64,000 nt of DNA, from the NCBI GenBank assembly GCA_937920345.1, contig CALGVA010000054.1, positions 1 through 64,000 on the forward strand. The letters are read 5' to 3'. Positions 6,936-15,390 of the stretch are shown one piece after another (positions within the stretch are counted from its first letter, which is position 1; each line of letters begins with the position of its first letter). This DNA comes from an uncultured Lachnospiraceae bacterium (GTDB lineage Bacteria; Bacillota; Clostridia; Lachnospirales; Lachnospiraceae). Under the pieces are notes generated by a model. It was not told the DNA's origin. It saw only the letters and a list, made by a program, of their open reading frames with translations, and ran no database searches. The position numbers were made by a program, and so were the translations under genes.

Positions 6936-8831
6936 CTATTTTACCATCTGCAGCAATTCCGGCTCTCTCTGCATAATATAAGCCTCCAGCGTATTTTTAT
7001 CAATCAAAGCCGGTGCCACACCTTCTCTCGAGATACTGAATCCGGCTGCATAGGAAGCAATTTTAACCGCCGCATATAAGGTATGTCCGTCAAGCAGATA
7101 GGAAGCAAATGCGCTGATAAAGGCATCCGCTGCACCTGAAGCGTCTATCACATCAAAGGGCACCGCCGGGAAATATTCCGCTGCCTGCCTCGTCTTCACA
7201 AAACATCCCGCCGCTCCGAGCGTGACAATAACCATGCCTACCCCTTGTTCCAGAAGATACTCGGCCTGTTTGTCCATATCGCCCGCAAACGGACAGATTG
7301 CAGCAATTTCCTCCGCATTCGGCACAATCACGTCAACATTTTCTAGAAGTGCTGTCGGAAGGACACCGCATGCAACCGGTTTTAAAATTGTCTGCGCACC
7401 ATATCTCCTGGCAATCCGGCATGCTTCCACCACGGTTTCCATAGGAATTTCCGTCTGAACCAGACAAAATGCAGCATTCTCAAAGATGCGCTCAGATTCG
7501 CATATATCCTTCGCGGTAAGAGCCTCATTTGCCCCGGACATAATAGATATCATGGAGTCGCCGTCACTCTGTACAAAAATATACGCCTGACCGGTCCGGT
7601 ATCCGGAACATCGTTTCACACCGATTGCATCAACTCCCTGTGCGTTCAACTCCTGAAAAACCAAATCAGAATCCACATCATTTCCTACGCGTCCGATCAC
7701 GGAAACTCTATGCCCCAGCTTTGCGACTCCTACAGCCTCATTGATCGCCTTTCCCCCTACATAAGAAGCGGAAAGAGAGGAGTTAACCGTCTTTCCGGTG
7801 CGCGGAAGCACACTCATTTTCAGATAATTGTCTATATTAATGCTCCCTATGACTGTGATCTTCTTAGAATGATTATTGTACGGAATACCGACTGAATCTT
7901 CATTATCCAGCATAACAGACTTGCAGAACGGCGGAAACGATTTCTCTCCTCTTTCAATTTCACCGATCAGCCTGTTACATAGATACTCCCCAAACTCATA
8001 ATGGGGAATCGTAAAGGTGGAAATCGGCCGCAGCACGTCCTTTTCCCACAAATCATCTCTCAACGAGACAAGAGAAATGTCATACGGAATCTCGTAGTGC
8101 AGCTTACTTACGGCATCATAGAGACTTGCCGCCGCTGCATAGCAGGAACATACAACGCCGCTGATCGCGTGAGACGATATCTTATGCGCCAGTGTGCTGT
8201 CGATTTGATCGTAAACCAGTTCCTCTTCCAGCGGAATATGGTTTTGAAACAGACATTGGCGATATCCTTCCACAAACGCCTTCATCCCGGTCCCCTGTGT
8301 GTTAATACATGCTATTCCCGTATGCCCCGCATCAATCAGCGTCTGCACAGCGTTATAACCCAATTCTTCATAGTCTATATTGGCGGCACCCTCATGACCC
8401 GAATGAAAAATCACAGACGGAATATTATTTTGCGAAAGAACCTGCAGCTGCTCTGCACTTGCTGAATCCACAAATTCCCATAGCATCCCATCCACATGGT
8501 GGGAACAAAGGACTGAGATATTTCTTGCCTCTTTCTCAAGATCATCACCACTTTCGCGAAGCATAACCGTATATCCGGCATCCTGTGCCGCCTTCAGTAT
8601 ACCGTTTAATGTCATATTAATGCCGGAAGCGCAACGAAACACAACGCCGAGAGTCAGCGTTGTCGTTCCCTTATCGATCAGGGACGAGTAGGACTGATAA
8701 TTATACTGTTTTGCAATCTGTAATACACGTTCTCTTGTTGACGGACTGATGCTGCTGTCTTTATTATTCATAATCTTGGAAACCGTAGATGCCGAGACGC
8801 CGGCAAGTTCCGCAAGTTCACGTATATTCAT
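6936..8831 (-). CDS. LacI-family repressor fused to a PfkB/ribokinase-like domain
   Basis: 631 residues. Residues 1-50 are a LacI-type helix-turn-helix and hinge (MNIRELAELAGVSASTVSKIMNN), 58-315 a periplasmic-binding-protein-like sensor, and 323-615 a PfkB-family sugar kinase fold (KKITVIGSINIDNY). The kinase signatures are altered. GGKG is GGKA (359-362), and the anion-hole motif GAGD is GAAD (566-569), although the catalytic Asp569 remains. I infer weak or absent kinase activity and a possible ligand-sensing role. The frame is open upstream to 8948, but GGAGGAGG precedes ATG 8831. It is divergent from the sugar/nucleoside operon at 9013 and probably represses it by binding the repeats near 8974-8998. 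Confidence 0.88.
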   Translation of the reverse strand: MNIRELAELAGVSASTVSKIMNNKDSSISPSTRERVLQIAKQYNYQSYSSLIDKGTTTLTLGVVFRCASGINMTLNGILKAAQDAGYTVMLRESGDDLEKEARNISVLCSHHVDGMLWEFVDSASAEQLQVLSQNNIPSVIFHSGHEGAANIDYEELGYNAVQTLIDAGHTGIACINTQGTGMKAFVEGYRQCLFQNHIPLEEELVYDQIDSTLAHKISSHAISGVVCSCYAAAASLYDAVSKLHYEIPYDISLVSLRDDLWEKDVLRPISTFTIPHYEFGEYLCNRLIGEIERGEKSFPPFCKSVMLDNEDSVGIPYNNHSKKITVIGSINIDNYLKMSVLPRTGKTVNSSLSASYVGGKAINEAVGVAKLGHRVSVIGRVGNDVDSDLVFQELNAQGVDAIGVKRCSGYRTGQAYIFVQSDGDSMISIMSGANEALTAKDICESERIFENAAFCLVQTEIPMETVVEACRIARRYGAQTILKPVACGVLPTALLENVDVIVPNAEEIAAICPFAGDMDKQAEYLLEQGVGMVIVTLGAAGCFVKTRQAAEYFPAVPFDVIDASGAADAFISAFASYLLDGHTLYAAVKIASYAAGFSISREGVAPALIDKNTLEAYIMQREPELLQMVK

Positions 8832-8936
8832 GAAGCTGTCCCTCCTCCCGTCTGTAAATCCATTATAAGTGAAAAACCTCCAAATTAAAAGATGATTTGC
8901 ATGTTTCGGTAAAATATGTAAACTGCACAAAATGTA

Positions 8937-8998
8937 TTGACATATCATAAATGCAATGGTATTTTATGTATAAGAAAACTGTTTCGGAAAACTGTTTC
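8937..8998 (+). promoter_or_regulatory. Sigma-A promoter with tandem 13-bp operator repeats
   Basis: TTGACA (8937-8942), a 17-bp spacer and TATTTT (8960-8965) form a near-consensus promoter. Starting 9 bp after the -10 box are two direct copies of GAAAACTGTTTC (8974-8985 and 8987-8998), each with GAAA/TTTC dyad ends. A related GTTTCGGTAAAA lies at 8903-8914, on the side of the divergent regulator gene. The repeats would cover the transcription start, so a bound repressor could block initiation. The neighbouring LacI-type fusion is the obvious candidate. Confidence 0.7.
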
Positions 8999-9012
8999 TT
9001 ATGGGAGGTTGC

Positions 9013-9918
9013 ATGAAAGTATTAAATTTAGGCTCTCTGAACATCGACAAAACTTACACAGTAGATCATTTCGCGGAAGCGGGTGAAACCATTCAGGCGA
9101 TAGCATACGAAGAATTCTGCGGTGGAAAAGGTCTGAATCAGTCCATCGCCCTGGCAAAAGCAGGCGCCGACGTCTTCCATGCCGGATGTGTCGGGCAGGA
9201 TGGCGATGTCCTGTTGAAAACGCTTAAAAAAGCAGGCGTCAAAACAGAACTGATCCGCAAAAATCAGGAACTATCCGGACACGCCGTCATCCAGGTCAAC
9301 CGTGACGGGCAGAATAAAATCATGATCTTCGGCGGCGCTAACAGCTATGTGACCCCGGAATACATAGATCAAGTGTTAAACCATTTCAATCGGGGAGACA
9401 TGCTGCTTTTGCAGAATGAAATATCCAACGTATCATACGCCTTGGAGCAAGCCAAGGAAAGGGGACTCACGGTTGCATTCAATCCCTCCCCTATAAGCGG
9501 CTCAATCGGCCATTATAATCTGCGGAGAACTGATTACTTTATACTCAACGAAGTAGAAGGCAGAAAACTGGCAGACACACACACAGAAGATGCAGAAGAG
9601 ATCCTGCAGGAACTGCGAAAAAAATATCCGGAATCCGTCTTCGTGCTGACTTTAGGGGACAAAGGTTCCTTTTACGCAGATGCATCGGTCATGTTTTATC
9701 AGGAAATCTTCCGGACAGACGTGATTGATACTACCGGCGCCGGGGATACTTTTACCGGATACTTTCTTGCCGGAATCGCCCGCGGCACTTCTCCACAGGA
9801 AGCCATGAAATACGCCAGTCTTGCAAGCTCCCTGTCAGTAAGCAGACACGGTGCGTCACCAAGCATTCCGGATCATTCGGAAGTGTGTCGTAAGATGGCC
9901 GAACAGATTGCACATTAG
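9013..9918 (+). CDS. PfkB-family sugar kinase, ribokinase-like
   Basis: 301 residues. It would phosphorylate a free sugar or nucleoside with ATP in the cytoplasm. Both PfkB signatures are intact: GGKGLNQSIALAKAG (37-51) and DTTGAGDTF (239-247) with catalytic Asp245. The usual NPSP and TLGDKGSF motifs are also there. I start at ATG 9013 because GGGAGG (9003-9008) lies just before it, although the spacing is short at 4 nt. The track-length start at 9001 has no ribosome-binding site. It is the first gene of a six- or seven-gene operon that ends at 16772. Ribose is a reasonable guess for the substrate, but PfkB specificity cannot be read from sequence. Confidence 0.88.
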   Translation: MKVLNLGSLNIDKTYTVDHFAEAGETIQAIAYEEFCGGKGLNQSIALAKAGADVFHAGCVGQDGDVLLKTLKKAGVKTELIRKNQELSGHAVIQVNRDGQNKIMIFGGANSYVTPEYIDQVLNHFNRGDMLLLQNEISNVSYALEQAKERGLTVAFNPSPISGSIGHYNLRRTDYFILNEVEGRKLADTHTEDAEEILQELRKKYPESVFVLTLGDKGSFYADASVMFYQEIFRTDVIDTTGAGDTFTGYFLAGIARGTSPQEAMKYASLASSLSVSRHGASPSIPDHSEVCRKMAEQIAH

Positions 9919-10022
9919 AATGATCAACCGCGAGATTTGTATCTGCGCGCTGCCTGCCGCAAACTCGCTGACATGATGCCCGACTCAAACCAAGACGAAA
10001 GCAGCGCAGAAATGGAGGAAAA

Positions 10023-11477
10023 ATGAAGCACGCATGGGAATATGATTATGAAATGTTCTGCGGCGCTATGCCCGTAAAGAACAGAACCGACCTGATTCAG
10101 TGGGACTCTCTTCTGGAAGGGAAAATGCTGGAAGAAGCGGCGCAAATGCTCGAAAACGGAAAAGGAGCGTGGAAGAAACCTCTTCCGGAGTCCAAAGCTC
10201 CCTATTCTAAAATGCTGGGTGCCATATCAAGCATGAAAAACATGGGATATGATGTGGAATCGGCCGAACTCCTGATTCCGCAGGCATTCGATGCCATAGA
10301 TAAAGACGATCTGATACGCCTTCAGATCATTAACGCCCGCGTATTTAAGGCCTTGGCCGAATCGGAGAAAATTGCCGGCCACCCTTACTGGTCCTACACA
10401 ATCTATGAAGATTTTGAACAGTATGAGAAAGCTGTAGAGCTTCCGGAATATCCCGATTATCATCTGCCTGATGATAAGAGATTGTTCGAGCAGATTCACG
10501 GCGGATGGCTTGGCGAGATTATCGGTTCTGCTCTCGGCACGGCAATAGAAGGTTTTAAGTCTTCCAGAATATGGGAGGTGTTTGGCGAGATCACAGACTA
10601 CGTGAAGCCGCCGGAAACGCTCAACGATGATATTACCTTTGAGCTGGCGCTGTTAGAAGCATTCTGCCAAAAAGGTTTTGAGATTACATCGGAAGATATC
10701 GCCGACCAGTGGGTCGGATATATCCCCTTTGCTTATACCGCAGAAGAAGTTGCCCTAAACCATCTGCGAAACGGGATCTATCCGCCGCAAAGCGGATATC
10801 TGGCCAACCCCTACCGGGAGATGATCGGCGCCGCCATGCGGGCCGCGGTCTGTGGAGCACTGGCGCCGGGCAATCCCCGGAAAGCTGCCGAACTCGCCTG
10901 GAAAGATGGCAGGATCTCTCACCATAATAACGGAATCCTTGCAGAAGTTTTTAACGCTGTCATCGTTTCCATGGCATATGTAGAAACAGATATGCGGGTT
11001 GTTCTCACGAAGGCTATGAAAGCAATTCCGGCAGACAGCGAATTCTACTCCGTCCTCGATTATGCTTACAAAGCCTGCGGGCAATCGGAGAATTACAGAC
11101 AGGCGTGCGAATTATGTGAGGCAAAATACAAAGAATATAACTGGGTACATACCTACCCGAATCTTGCGGCGGAAGTCGTGGCAGTCTATTTCGCCGGAAA
11201 CGACTTTCAGAAGGCAATGACGATATTAATGATGGCGGGACAGGATAACGATTGCACCGGCGGACCCATCGGACATGCATACGGCGTTATGCTAGGCTCC
11301 GGCGCACTTGACCGCAAGTTTACGGAGCCGTTGAAAGATCAGCTTGACACGTACGTCAGAACGATGGAAAGCCAGTCGATCACATCCTTGTCCGAGAAAA
11401 CGCTGAAAGCCGTCATTCAATATAGCGGGCCGGGTGCATGTGCACATGGTTCGGAGAACGCTTCACGTTCTCAATAA
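10023..11477 (+). CDS. ADP-ribosylglycohydrolase-family protein (YegU-like)
   Basis: 484 residues, longer than the ~330 usual for the family because of a ~155-residue N-terminal extension that I do not recognise. The core (155-455) has the family landmarks: GGWLGEIIGSALG (160-172), a metal-binding NDDITFE (201-207, equivalent to the T-D-D motif), and QDNDCTGGPIGHAYG (407-421). These acidic residues bind the two magnesium ions in DraG-type hydrolases, which cleave N-glycosidic bonds of ADP-ribosylated targets. Next to a sugar kinase and nucleoside importer, hydrolysis of a small imported riboside or ADP-ribose compound is more likely than de-modification of proteins. GGAGGA precedes ATG 10023. 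Confidence 0.85.
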   Translation: MKHAWEYDYEMFCGAMPVKNRTDLIQWDSLLEGKMLEEAAQMLENGKGAWKKPLPESKAPYSKMLGAISSMKNMGYDVESAELLIPQAFDAIDKDDLIRLQIINARVFKALAESEKIAGHPYWSYTIYEDFEQYEKAVELPEYPDYHLPDDKRLFEQIHGGWLGEIIGSALGTAIEGFKSSRIWEVFGEITDYVKPPETLNDDITFELALLEAFCQKGFEITSEDIADQWVGYIPFAYTAEEVALNHLRNGIYPPQSGYLANPYREMIGAAMRAAVCGALAPGNPRKAAELAWKDGRISHHNNGILAEVFNAVIVSMAYVETDMRVVLTKAMKAIPADSEFYSVLDYAYKACGQSENYRQACELCEAKYKEYNWVHTYPNLAAEVVAVYFAGNDFQKAMTILMMAGQDNDCTGGPIGHAYGVMLGSGALDRKFTEPLKDQLDTYVRTMESQSITSLSEKTLKAVIQYSGPGACAHGSENASRSQ

Positions 11478-11528
11478 CCCACCTAAATCCGAAACACTTT
11501 TCTACACATTTAAAAAGGAGGACGCATT

Positions 11529-12605
11529 ATGAAAGGTAAGAAAATCACAGCAATTTTATTAAGCACGGCTTTAGCATTCACATGTGTAACAGGCTGCGGC
11601 GCAAAACCGCAGGCTCCCGCAGCGCCGTCCGCAAATGCGGAGAACACAGACGGCGCCGCTCAGGATACACAGGCGGAAGCGCCGGCAGACAACTCTGCAG
11701 AAATGACAGACAAGACGATCGGACTTCTGGTTCCCGCTACCGTAGGCGATCCCTTTATTGCCCTCTCTATCAAAGGCCTGGACCGTCTTGCCGAGGAGCA
11801 GGGCGCTACACTTCGGACCGTCGAGACGCTGGACAGCGCCGAATACGAAGATCAGGTCCGCGCCATGGCAGACATGGGCGCCAATCCCGTATACCTGATG
11901 TGGGGAGACTTATCAGAAATCGCACTCAGGCTTGCGCCGGAATATCCGGACACGGATTTTGTACTCTGCGACGTGGACATGCAGACTAATGAGCCGAATG
12001 TAAGTTCCGTATCCGTGGACCCGACTGAAGCAGCATTTATAGCCGGCGTTGTAGCCGCAAATAATACGACAGCGAAAAAAGTAGGCTTTATTGCCCATGC
12101 AGACAGACCCGTGAGCCGCAAATACAGGGACGGCTATATCAACGGCGTTCACTATATTGATCCTTCCATCGAAGTAGCGGTTGCTTATGTGGGTGACGAC
12201 CAGGATCCCGTCAAAGGCCAGGAAGTGGCAAAACTGATGATTCAGAATGAAGGCGTCGACTTAATCTTCCAATCGGCTTCCCAAAGCGGTCTGGGTGTCA
12301 TCGCCGGCTGTGAGGAAATGGGCATCAAATGTATCGGAAGCGACGACTATCAGGGCGATGTGAGCGACTGTGTTATCTGGTCGGCGTTAAAGCCTATTGA
12401 TGAAGCCCTATACATGGAAGGCGACGCTTCCTTCAAAGGCACATTTGAAAGCGGAGACAAAGTGTACGGTCTCTCCTACGGTCTGGCTTTGTACACGGAC
12501 ACCGAATTTAACCAGCTGTCCGCAGAACTTCAGGATACTGTGGCACAGGTCGTTGCAGACATCAATTCCGGAGAAATTGACGTTACTGCGGGCACGGCAG
12601 AATAA
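11529..12605 (+). CDS. BMP-family nucleoside-binding lipoprotein of an ABC importer
   Basis: 358 residues. A lipoprotein signal peptide ends in the lipobox VTGC with Cys23, followed by an Ala/Glu-rich linker to about residue 60. The rest (DKTIGLLVPATVGDPFIALSIKGLDRLAEE...) matches the Bmp/PnrA family of extracytoplasmic nucleoside receptors, with DYQGDVSDCVIWSALKP near the C-terminus. It would capture substrate outside the membrane and deliver it to the two permeases encoded downstream. AAGGAGG precedes ATG 11529. A hairpin follows the stop codon, which may raise its expression relative to the ATPase and permeases. Confidence 0.92.
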   Translation: MKGKKITAILLSTALAFTCVTGCGAKPQAPAAPSANAENTDGAAQDTQAEAPADNSAEMTDKTIGLLVPATVGDPFIALSIKGLDRLAEEQGATLRTVETLDSAEYEDQVRAMADMGANPVYLMWGDLSEIALRLAPEYPDTDFVLCDVDMQTNEPNVSSVSVDPTEAAFIAGVVAANNTTAKKVGFIAHADRPVSRKYRDGYINGVHYIDPSIEVAVAYVGDDQDPVKGQEVAKLMIQNEGVDLIFQSASQSGLGVIAGCEEMGIKCIGSDDYQGDVSDCVIWSALKPIDEALYMEGDASFKGTFESGDKVYGLSYGLALYTDTEFNQLSAELQDTVAQVVADINSGEIDVTAGTAE

Positions 12606-12615
12606 AAATCACACA

Positions 12616-12649
12616 AACCTCCGGAGGCATTTCCATACCGCCGGAGGTT
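12616..12649 (+). terminator. Hairpin after the binding-protein gene (attenuator or stabiliser)
   Basis: AACCTCCGG (12616-12624) pairs with CCGGAGGTT (12641-12649) 10 nt after the BMP stop codon. The run that follows (ATTTATACC) is not U-rich enough for a strong terminator. As an intra-operon stem it may stabilise the upstream message or cause partial termination, giving more receptor than ATPase. Confidence 0.5.
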
Positions 12650-12692
12650 ATTTATACCATAGGAAATTGCAGCAATGTAAACCATTCAGAAA

Positions 12693-12752
12693 GAATGCAA
12701 AGCATTCCGAGGCCGCGAAGCGGACTCGCAATCGAGCGCAGCTCGATTTTTT
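12693..12752 (-). repeat. Double-hairpin dispersed repeat, copy at 12.7 kb; terminator-like on + strand
   Basis: Three adjacent hairpins: GAATGC/GCATTC (12693-12707), CGAGGCCGC..GCGGACTCG (12708-12728) and AATCGAGC/GCTCGATT (12730-12748). The last is followed by TTTT, so on the plus strand it looks like an intrinsic terminator between the BMP and ATPase genes. Read on the minus strand, 12752 to 12708 matches the elements at 43083-43128 and 63341-63381 in order and spacing, so it is a copy of a dispersed repeat rather than a one-off terminator. Read-through must occur if the operon is co-transcribed. Confidence 0.7.
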
Positions 12753-12767
12753 ATAGGAGGCAATATT

Positions 12768-14285
12768 ATGGAGGACATCATCCTTGAAGCACGACATATC
12801 CATAAATATTTCGGCAGTCTGATTGCCAATGACGATGTCAGCCTCAGCGTGAGGCGCGGTACTGTCCATTCAATCATCGGAGAAAACGGCGCCGGCAAAA
12901 GTACTCTGATGAATATTATATCCGGCATCTATAAACCCAACGGCGGTGAAATACTTGTCGAAGGTAAGCATGTAGTCTTCCGCAATCCCAACGATGCGAC
13001 CAAATGCGGGATCGGAATGGTTCATCAGGAATTTATGCTTTTTCAGGAATTAACGGTTCTGGAAAACCTGATGATGGGATTTGAGACAAAGAGTCTGGGC
13101 TGTTTTCTCAATAAAAAGCAGGCTGCCAGAGACATTCAGGAAATTGCCGAAAGATACGGCTTTTCCATTCCGCTTGACAAGAAAGTTTCCGAGCTGCCGG
13201 TATCGCTCCTCCAACAGGTGGAGATCGTCAAAATCTTATATAAGGGAGCGGAGATTATTATCCTGGACGAACCCACTTCCGTATTGACACCGCAGGGAAT
13301 TGAGGGACTGTTTCAGGCAATCAGATATCTGACCAAACAGGGGAAAACCGTCATCCTGATTACTCATAAGCTCAAAGAAGTCATGGAAATCTCTGATTAT
13401 ATTACTGTTCTGAAAAACGGCGTTGTGACAGGAAATCTGTCGCCGCATGAGACGGACGAGCATAGGCTTGCCAACCTGATGGTTGGCCGGCAGGTACTTT
13501 TCAACACAACCAAGCAGGAAAAGAAAATTGCCGAACCGATCCTGGAAATTGACAATCTGACTGCACTCGGAAGCGACGGCACCGAGAAAGTGAAGCATGT
13601 TTCTTTCTCTGTCAGGAAAGGAGAAATTCTCGGAATTGCCGGCGTGGCCGGATCCGGACAAAGCGAGCTGATTGAGGCAGTCTTCGGTCTGAGAACTCCT
13701 GAAAGCGGTACGATAACCTATAAGGGCGAGAACATCACCACGGCTTCTCCCCGCCGGAAACGGGAAAAGAAAATCGGGTATGTGCCGCAGGACCGTATTT
13801 CCACCGGCTGTAATGTCCATGCAAACCTGATTGAAAACTGCATCATGGGATATCACGTGGCACACAAGTTCAAAACACCGTGGCTGTTGAACAAAGAAGA
13901 GGCATCGTCATTTACCCGCTTCGTTGTGGAAAACTATCAGGTAAAGGTGCAGAACATCCACGCTAAAATCGGTGATTTGTCCGGCGGAAACATCCAGAAG
14001 ACCATTGTCGGAAGAGAGTTTTCCCAGAACAATGACCTGTTGATCATCGAAGATCCGACCAGAGGAATTGATGTCGGCGCCATAGAGTTTATATGGCAGA
14101 AAATCATCGACATCGCACAGGAAGGCGTATCTGTATTGTTAGTCAGCCATGAGCTTGGCGAGGTCATGGAGCTATCCGACCGGATTCTGGTCATGTATAA
14201 CGGTGAGATTGCCGCCGATCTGGACAATACTCCCGAGTTGGACGAGAAAACCATCGGATTATATATGTTGGGAGGGAAAGCATGA
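12768..14285 (+). CDS. Nucleoside/sugar-type ABC transporter ATPase (two nucleotide-binding domains)
   Basis: 505 residues with two ABC domains, as in the RbsA/MglA and nucleoside NupO/YufO families. The first half has the Walker A GENGAGKST and Walker B ILDEPTSVL. The second half has GVAGSGQSE in place of a canonical Walker A, and the signature LSGGNIQK. The first-half signature is degenerate (LPVSLLQQVE), as is common in this family where one site is less active. It energises import with the permeases encoded immediately downstream. AGGAGG precedes ATG 12768, and the stop at 14285 is one base before the next start. Confidence 0.93.
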   Translation: MEDIILEARHIHKYFGSLIANDDVSLSVRRGTVHSIIGENGAGKSTLMNIISGIYKPNGGEILVEGKHVVFRNPNDATKCGIGMVHQEFMLFQELTVLENLMMGFETKSLGCFLNKKQAARDIQEIAERYGFSIPLDKKVSELPVSLLQQVEIVKILYKGAEIIILDEPTSVLTPQGIEGLFQAIRYLTKQGKTVILITHKLKEVMEISDYITVLKNGVVTGNLSPHETDEHRLANLMVGRQVLFNTTKQEKKIAEPILEIDNLTALGSDGTEKVKHVSFSVRKGEILGIAGVAGSGQSELIEAVFGLRTPESGTITYKGENITTASPRRKREKKIGYVPQDRISTGCNVHANLIENCIMGYHVAHKFKTPWLLNKEEASSFTRFVVENYQVKVQNIHAKIGDLSGGNIQKTIVGREFSQNNDLLIIEDPTRGIDVGAIEFIWQKIIDIAQEGVSVLLVSHELGEVMELSDRILVMYNGEIAADLDNTPELDEKTIGLYMLGGKA

Positions 14286-14286
14286 A

Positions 14287-15384
14287 ATGAAGAGAAACAT
14301 AAGACTTAAAATATCACAGGCTGCCCGGTTGGAAATACTGAAATACTTTGTTTCGGCCCTTCTGGTCATGGCAATCGGAGCGGTTATTATTCTTTCTCAG
14401 GGAAACAGCCCTCTGGAAGCTTTAAAAGCAATGATTATCGGCTCCGTAGGAAGTCCAAGCGCCATCGGTACAACAATCCGCTGGGCGACACCCAGCATCA
14501 TAACCGGAATCGCTGCGGTAATAGCTTTTAAGTCCGGTATCTGGAACTGCGGTATCGAAGGGCAGATGTATTTCGGTGCTTTCGCCGCGGCAATCGCAGG
14601 TTCTGCACTCACACTGCCCCGGTTTGTGCATATTCCGGTCTGCCTTCTGATCGGCGGCCTTGCCGGAATGGCCTTTGCATTCATACCGGCAATACTGAAG
14701 CTGAAACTGAACGTCAATGAATTAATCTGTACATTGATGTTGAACTATGCCGCAAATTTATTTACAGAATATCTCGTCTTTAAATATATGGGATTTGACG
14801 CCTCGGAGCTGGCTGACGCCATTGCGACTCCCGATATGCATACAACGGCAAGGCTCTCCGTGATTATTCCGAAGACCAGCGCAACAACGGCATTCTTTAT
14901 CGCGATCGGCATCGCGGTTATTATCTACCTGCTGTACCGCTATACCGTCAAAGGGTATGAACTGAAACAAGTAGGCGAAAATCTCAGGTTTTCAAAATAC
15001 GGCGGCATCAATTATAAGAGAACTTTTATTATGATTTTTCTTTTGAGCGGATTTATCAGCGGTGTGTGCGGCGGCACGGAAATGACCGGTACATTCGGCA
15101 AATTCCGCCCTGCTTTCGCAACCAACCTCGGATGGGACGGTGTTATGATCGCTTCGATTGCCAGGAACAATCCGCTGGCCGTCATTATCATTTCCATTAT
15201 ATGGGGAATGCTCAAGGCCGGTTCTTTTCAAATGGAACGGACAACCTCTACCAACCGGCTCGTCGTCATGGTTCTTCAATCCGTATTCGTACTGCTTGTC
15301 GCCATCGACTATGAGGCATTATCTAAGCAGTTGAAAGAAAAAAGACAGATCCGCAGGCTTCGCATACAGAAAGAGGAGGTGTAA
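14287..15384 (+). CDS. ABC transporter permease 1 (nucleoside type)
   Basis: 365 residues with about nine hydrophobic membrane segments, belonging to the BPD_transp_2 (RbsC/NupP-like) permease family. Typical family sequences include GIEGQMYFGAFAAA and the conserved ELKQVGENLRFSKYGGI cytoplasmic loop. The frame is open much further upstream inside the ATPase gene, but ATG 14287 follows that gene's stop by one base, with GGGAGG about 10 nt before. It forms the transmembrane channel with the product of the next gene. Confidence 0.92.
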   Translation: MKRNIRLKISQAARLEILKYFVSALLVMAIGAVIILSQGNSPLEALKAMIIGSVGSPSAIGTTIRWATPSIITGIAAVIAFKSGIWNCGIEGQMYFGAFAAAIAGSALTLPRFVHIPVCLLIGGLAGMAFAFIPAILKLKLNVNELICTLMLNYAANLFTEYLVFKYMGFDASELADAIATPDMHTTARLSVIIPKTSATTAFFIAIGIAVIIYLLYRYTVKGYELKQVGENLRFSKYGGINYKRTFIMIFLLSGFISGVCGGTEMTGTFGKFRPAFATNLGWDGVMIASIARNNPLAVIIISIIWGMLKAGSFQMERTTSTNRLVVMVLQSVFVLLVAIDYEALSKQLKEKRQIRRLRIQKEEV

Positions 15385-15390
15385 TGCCGT

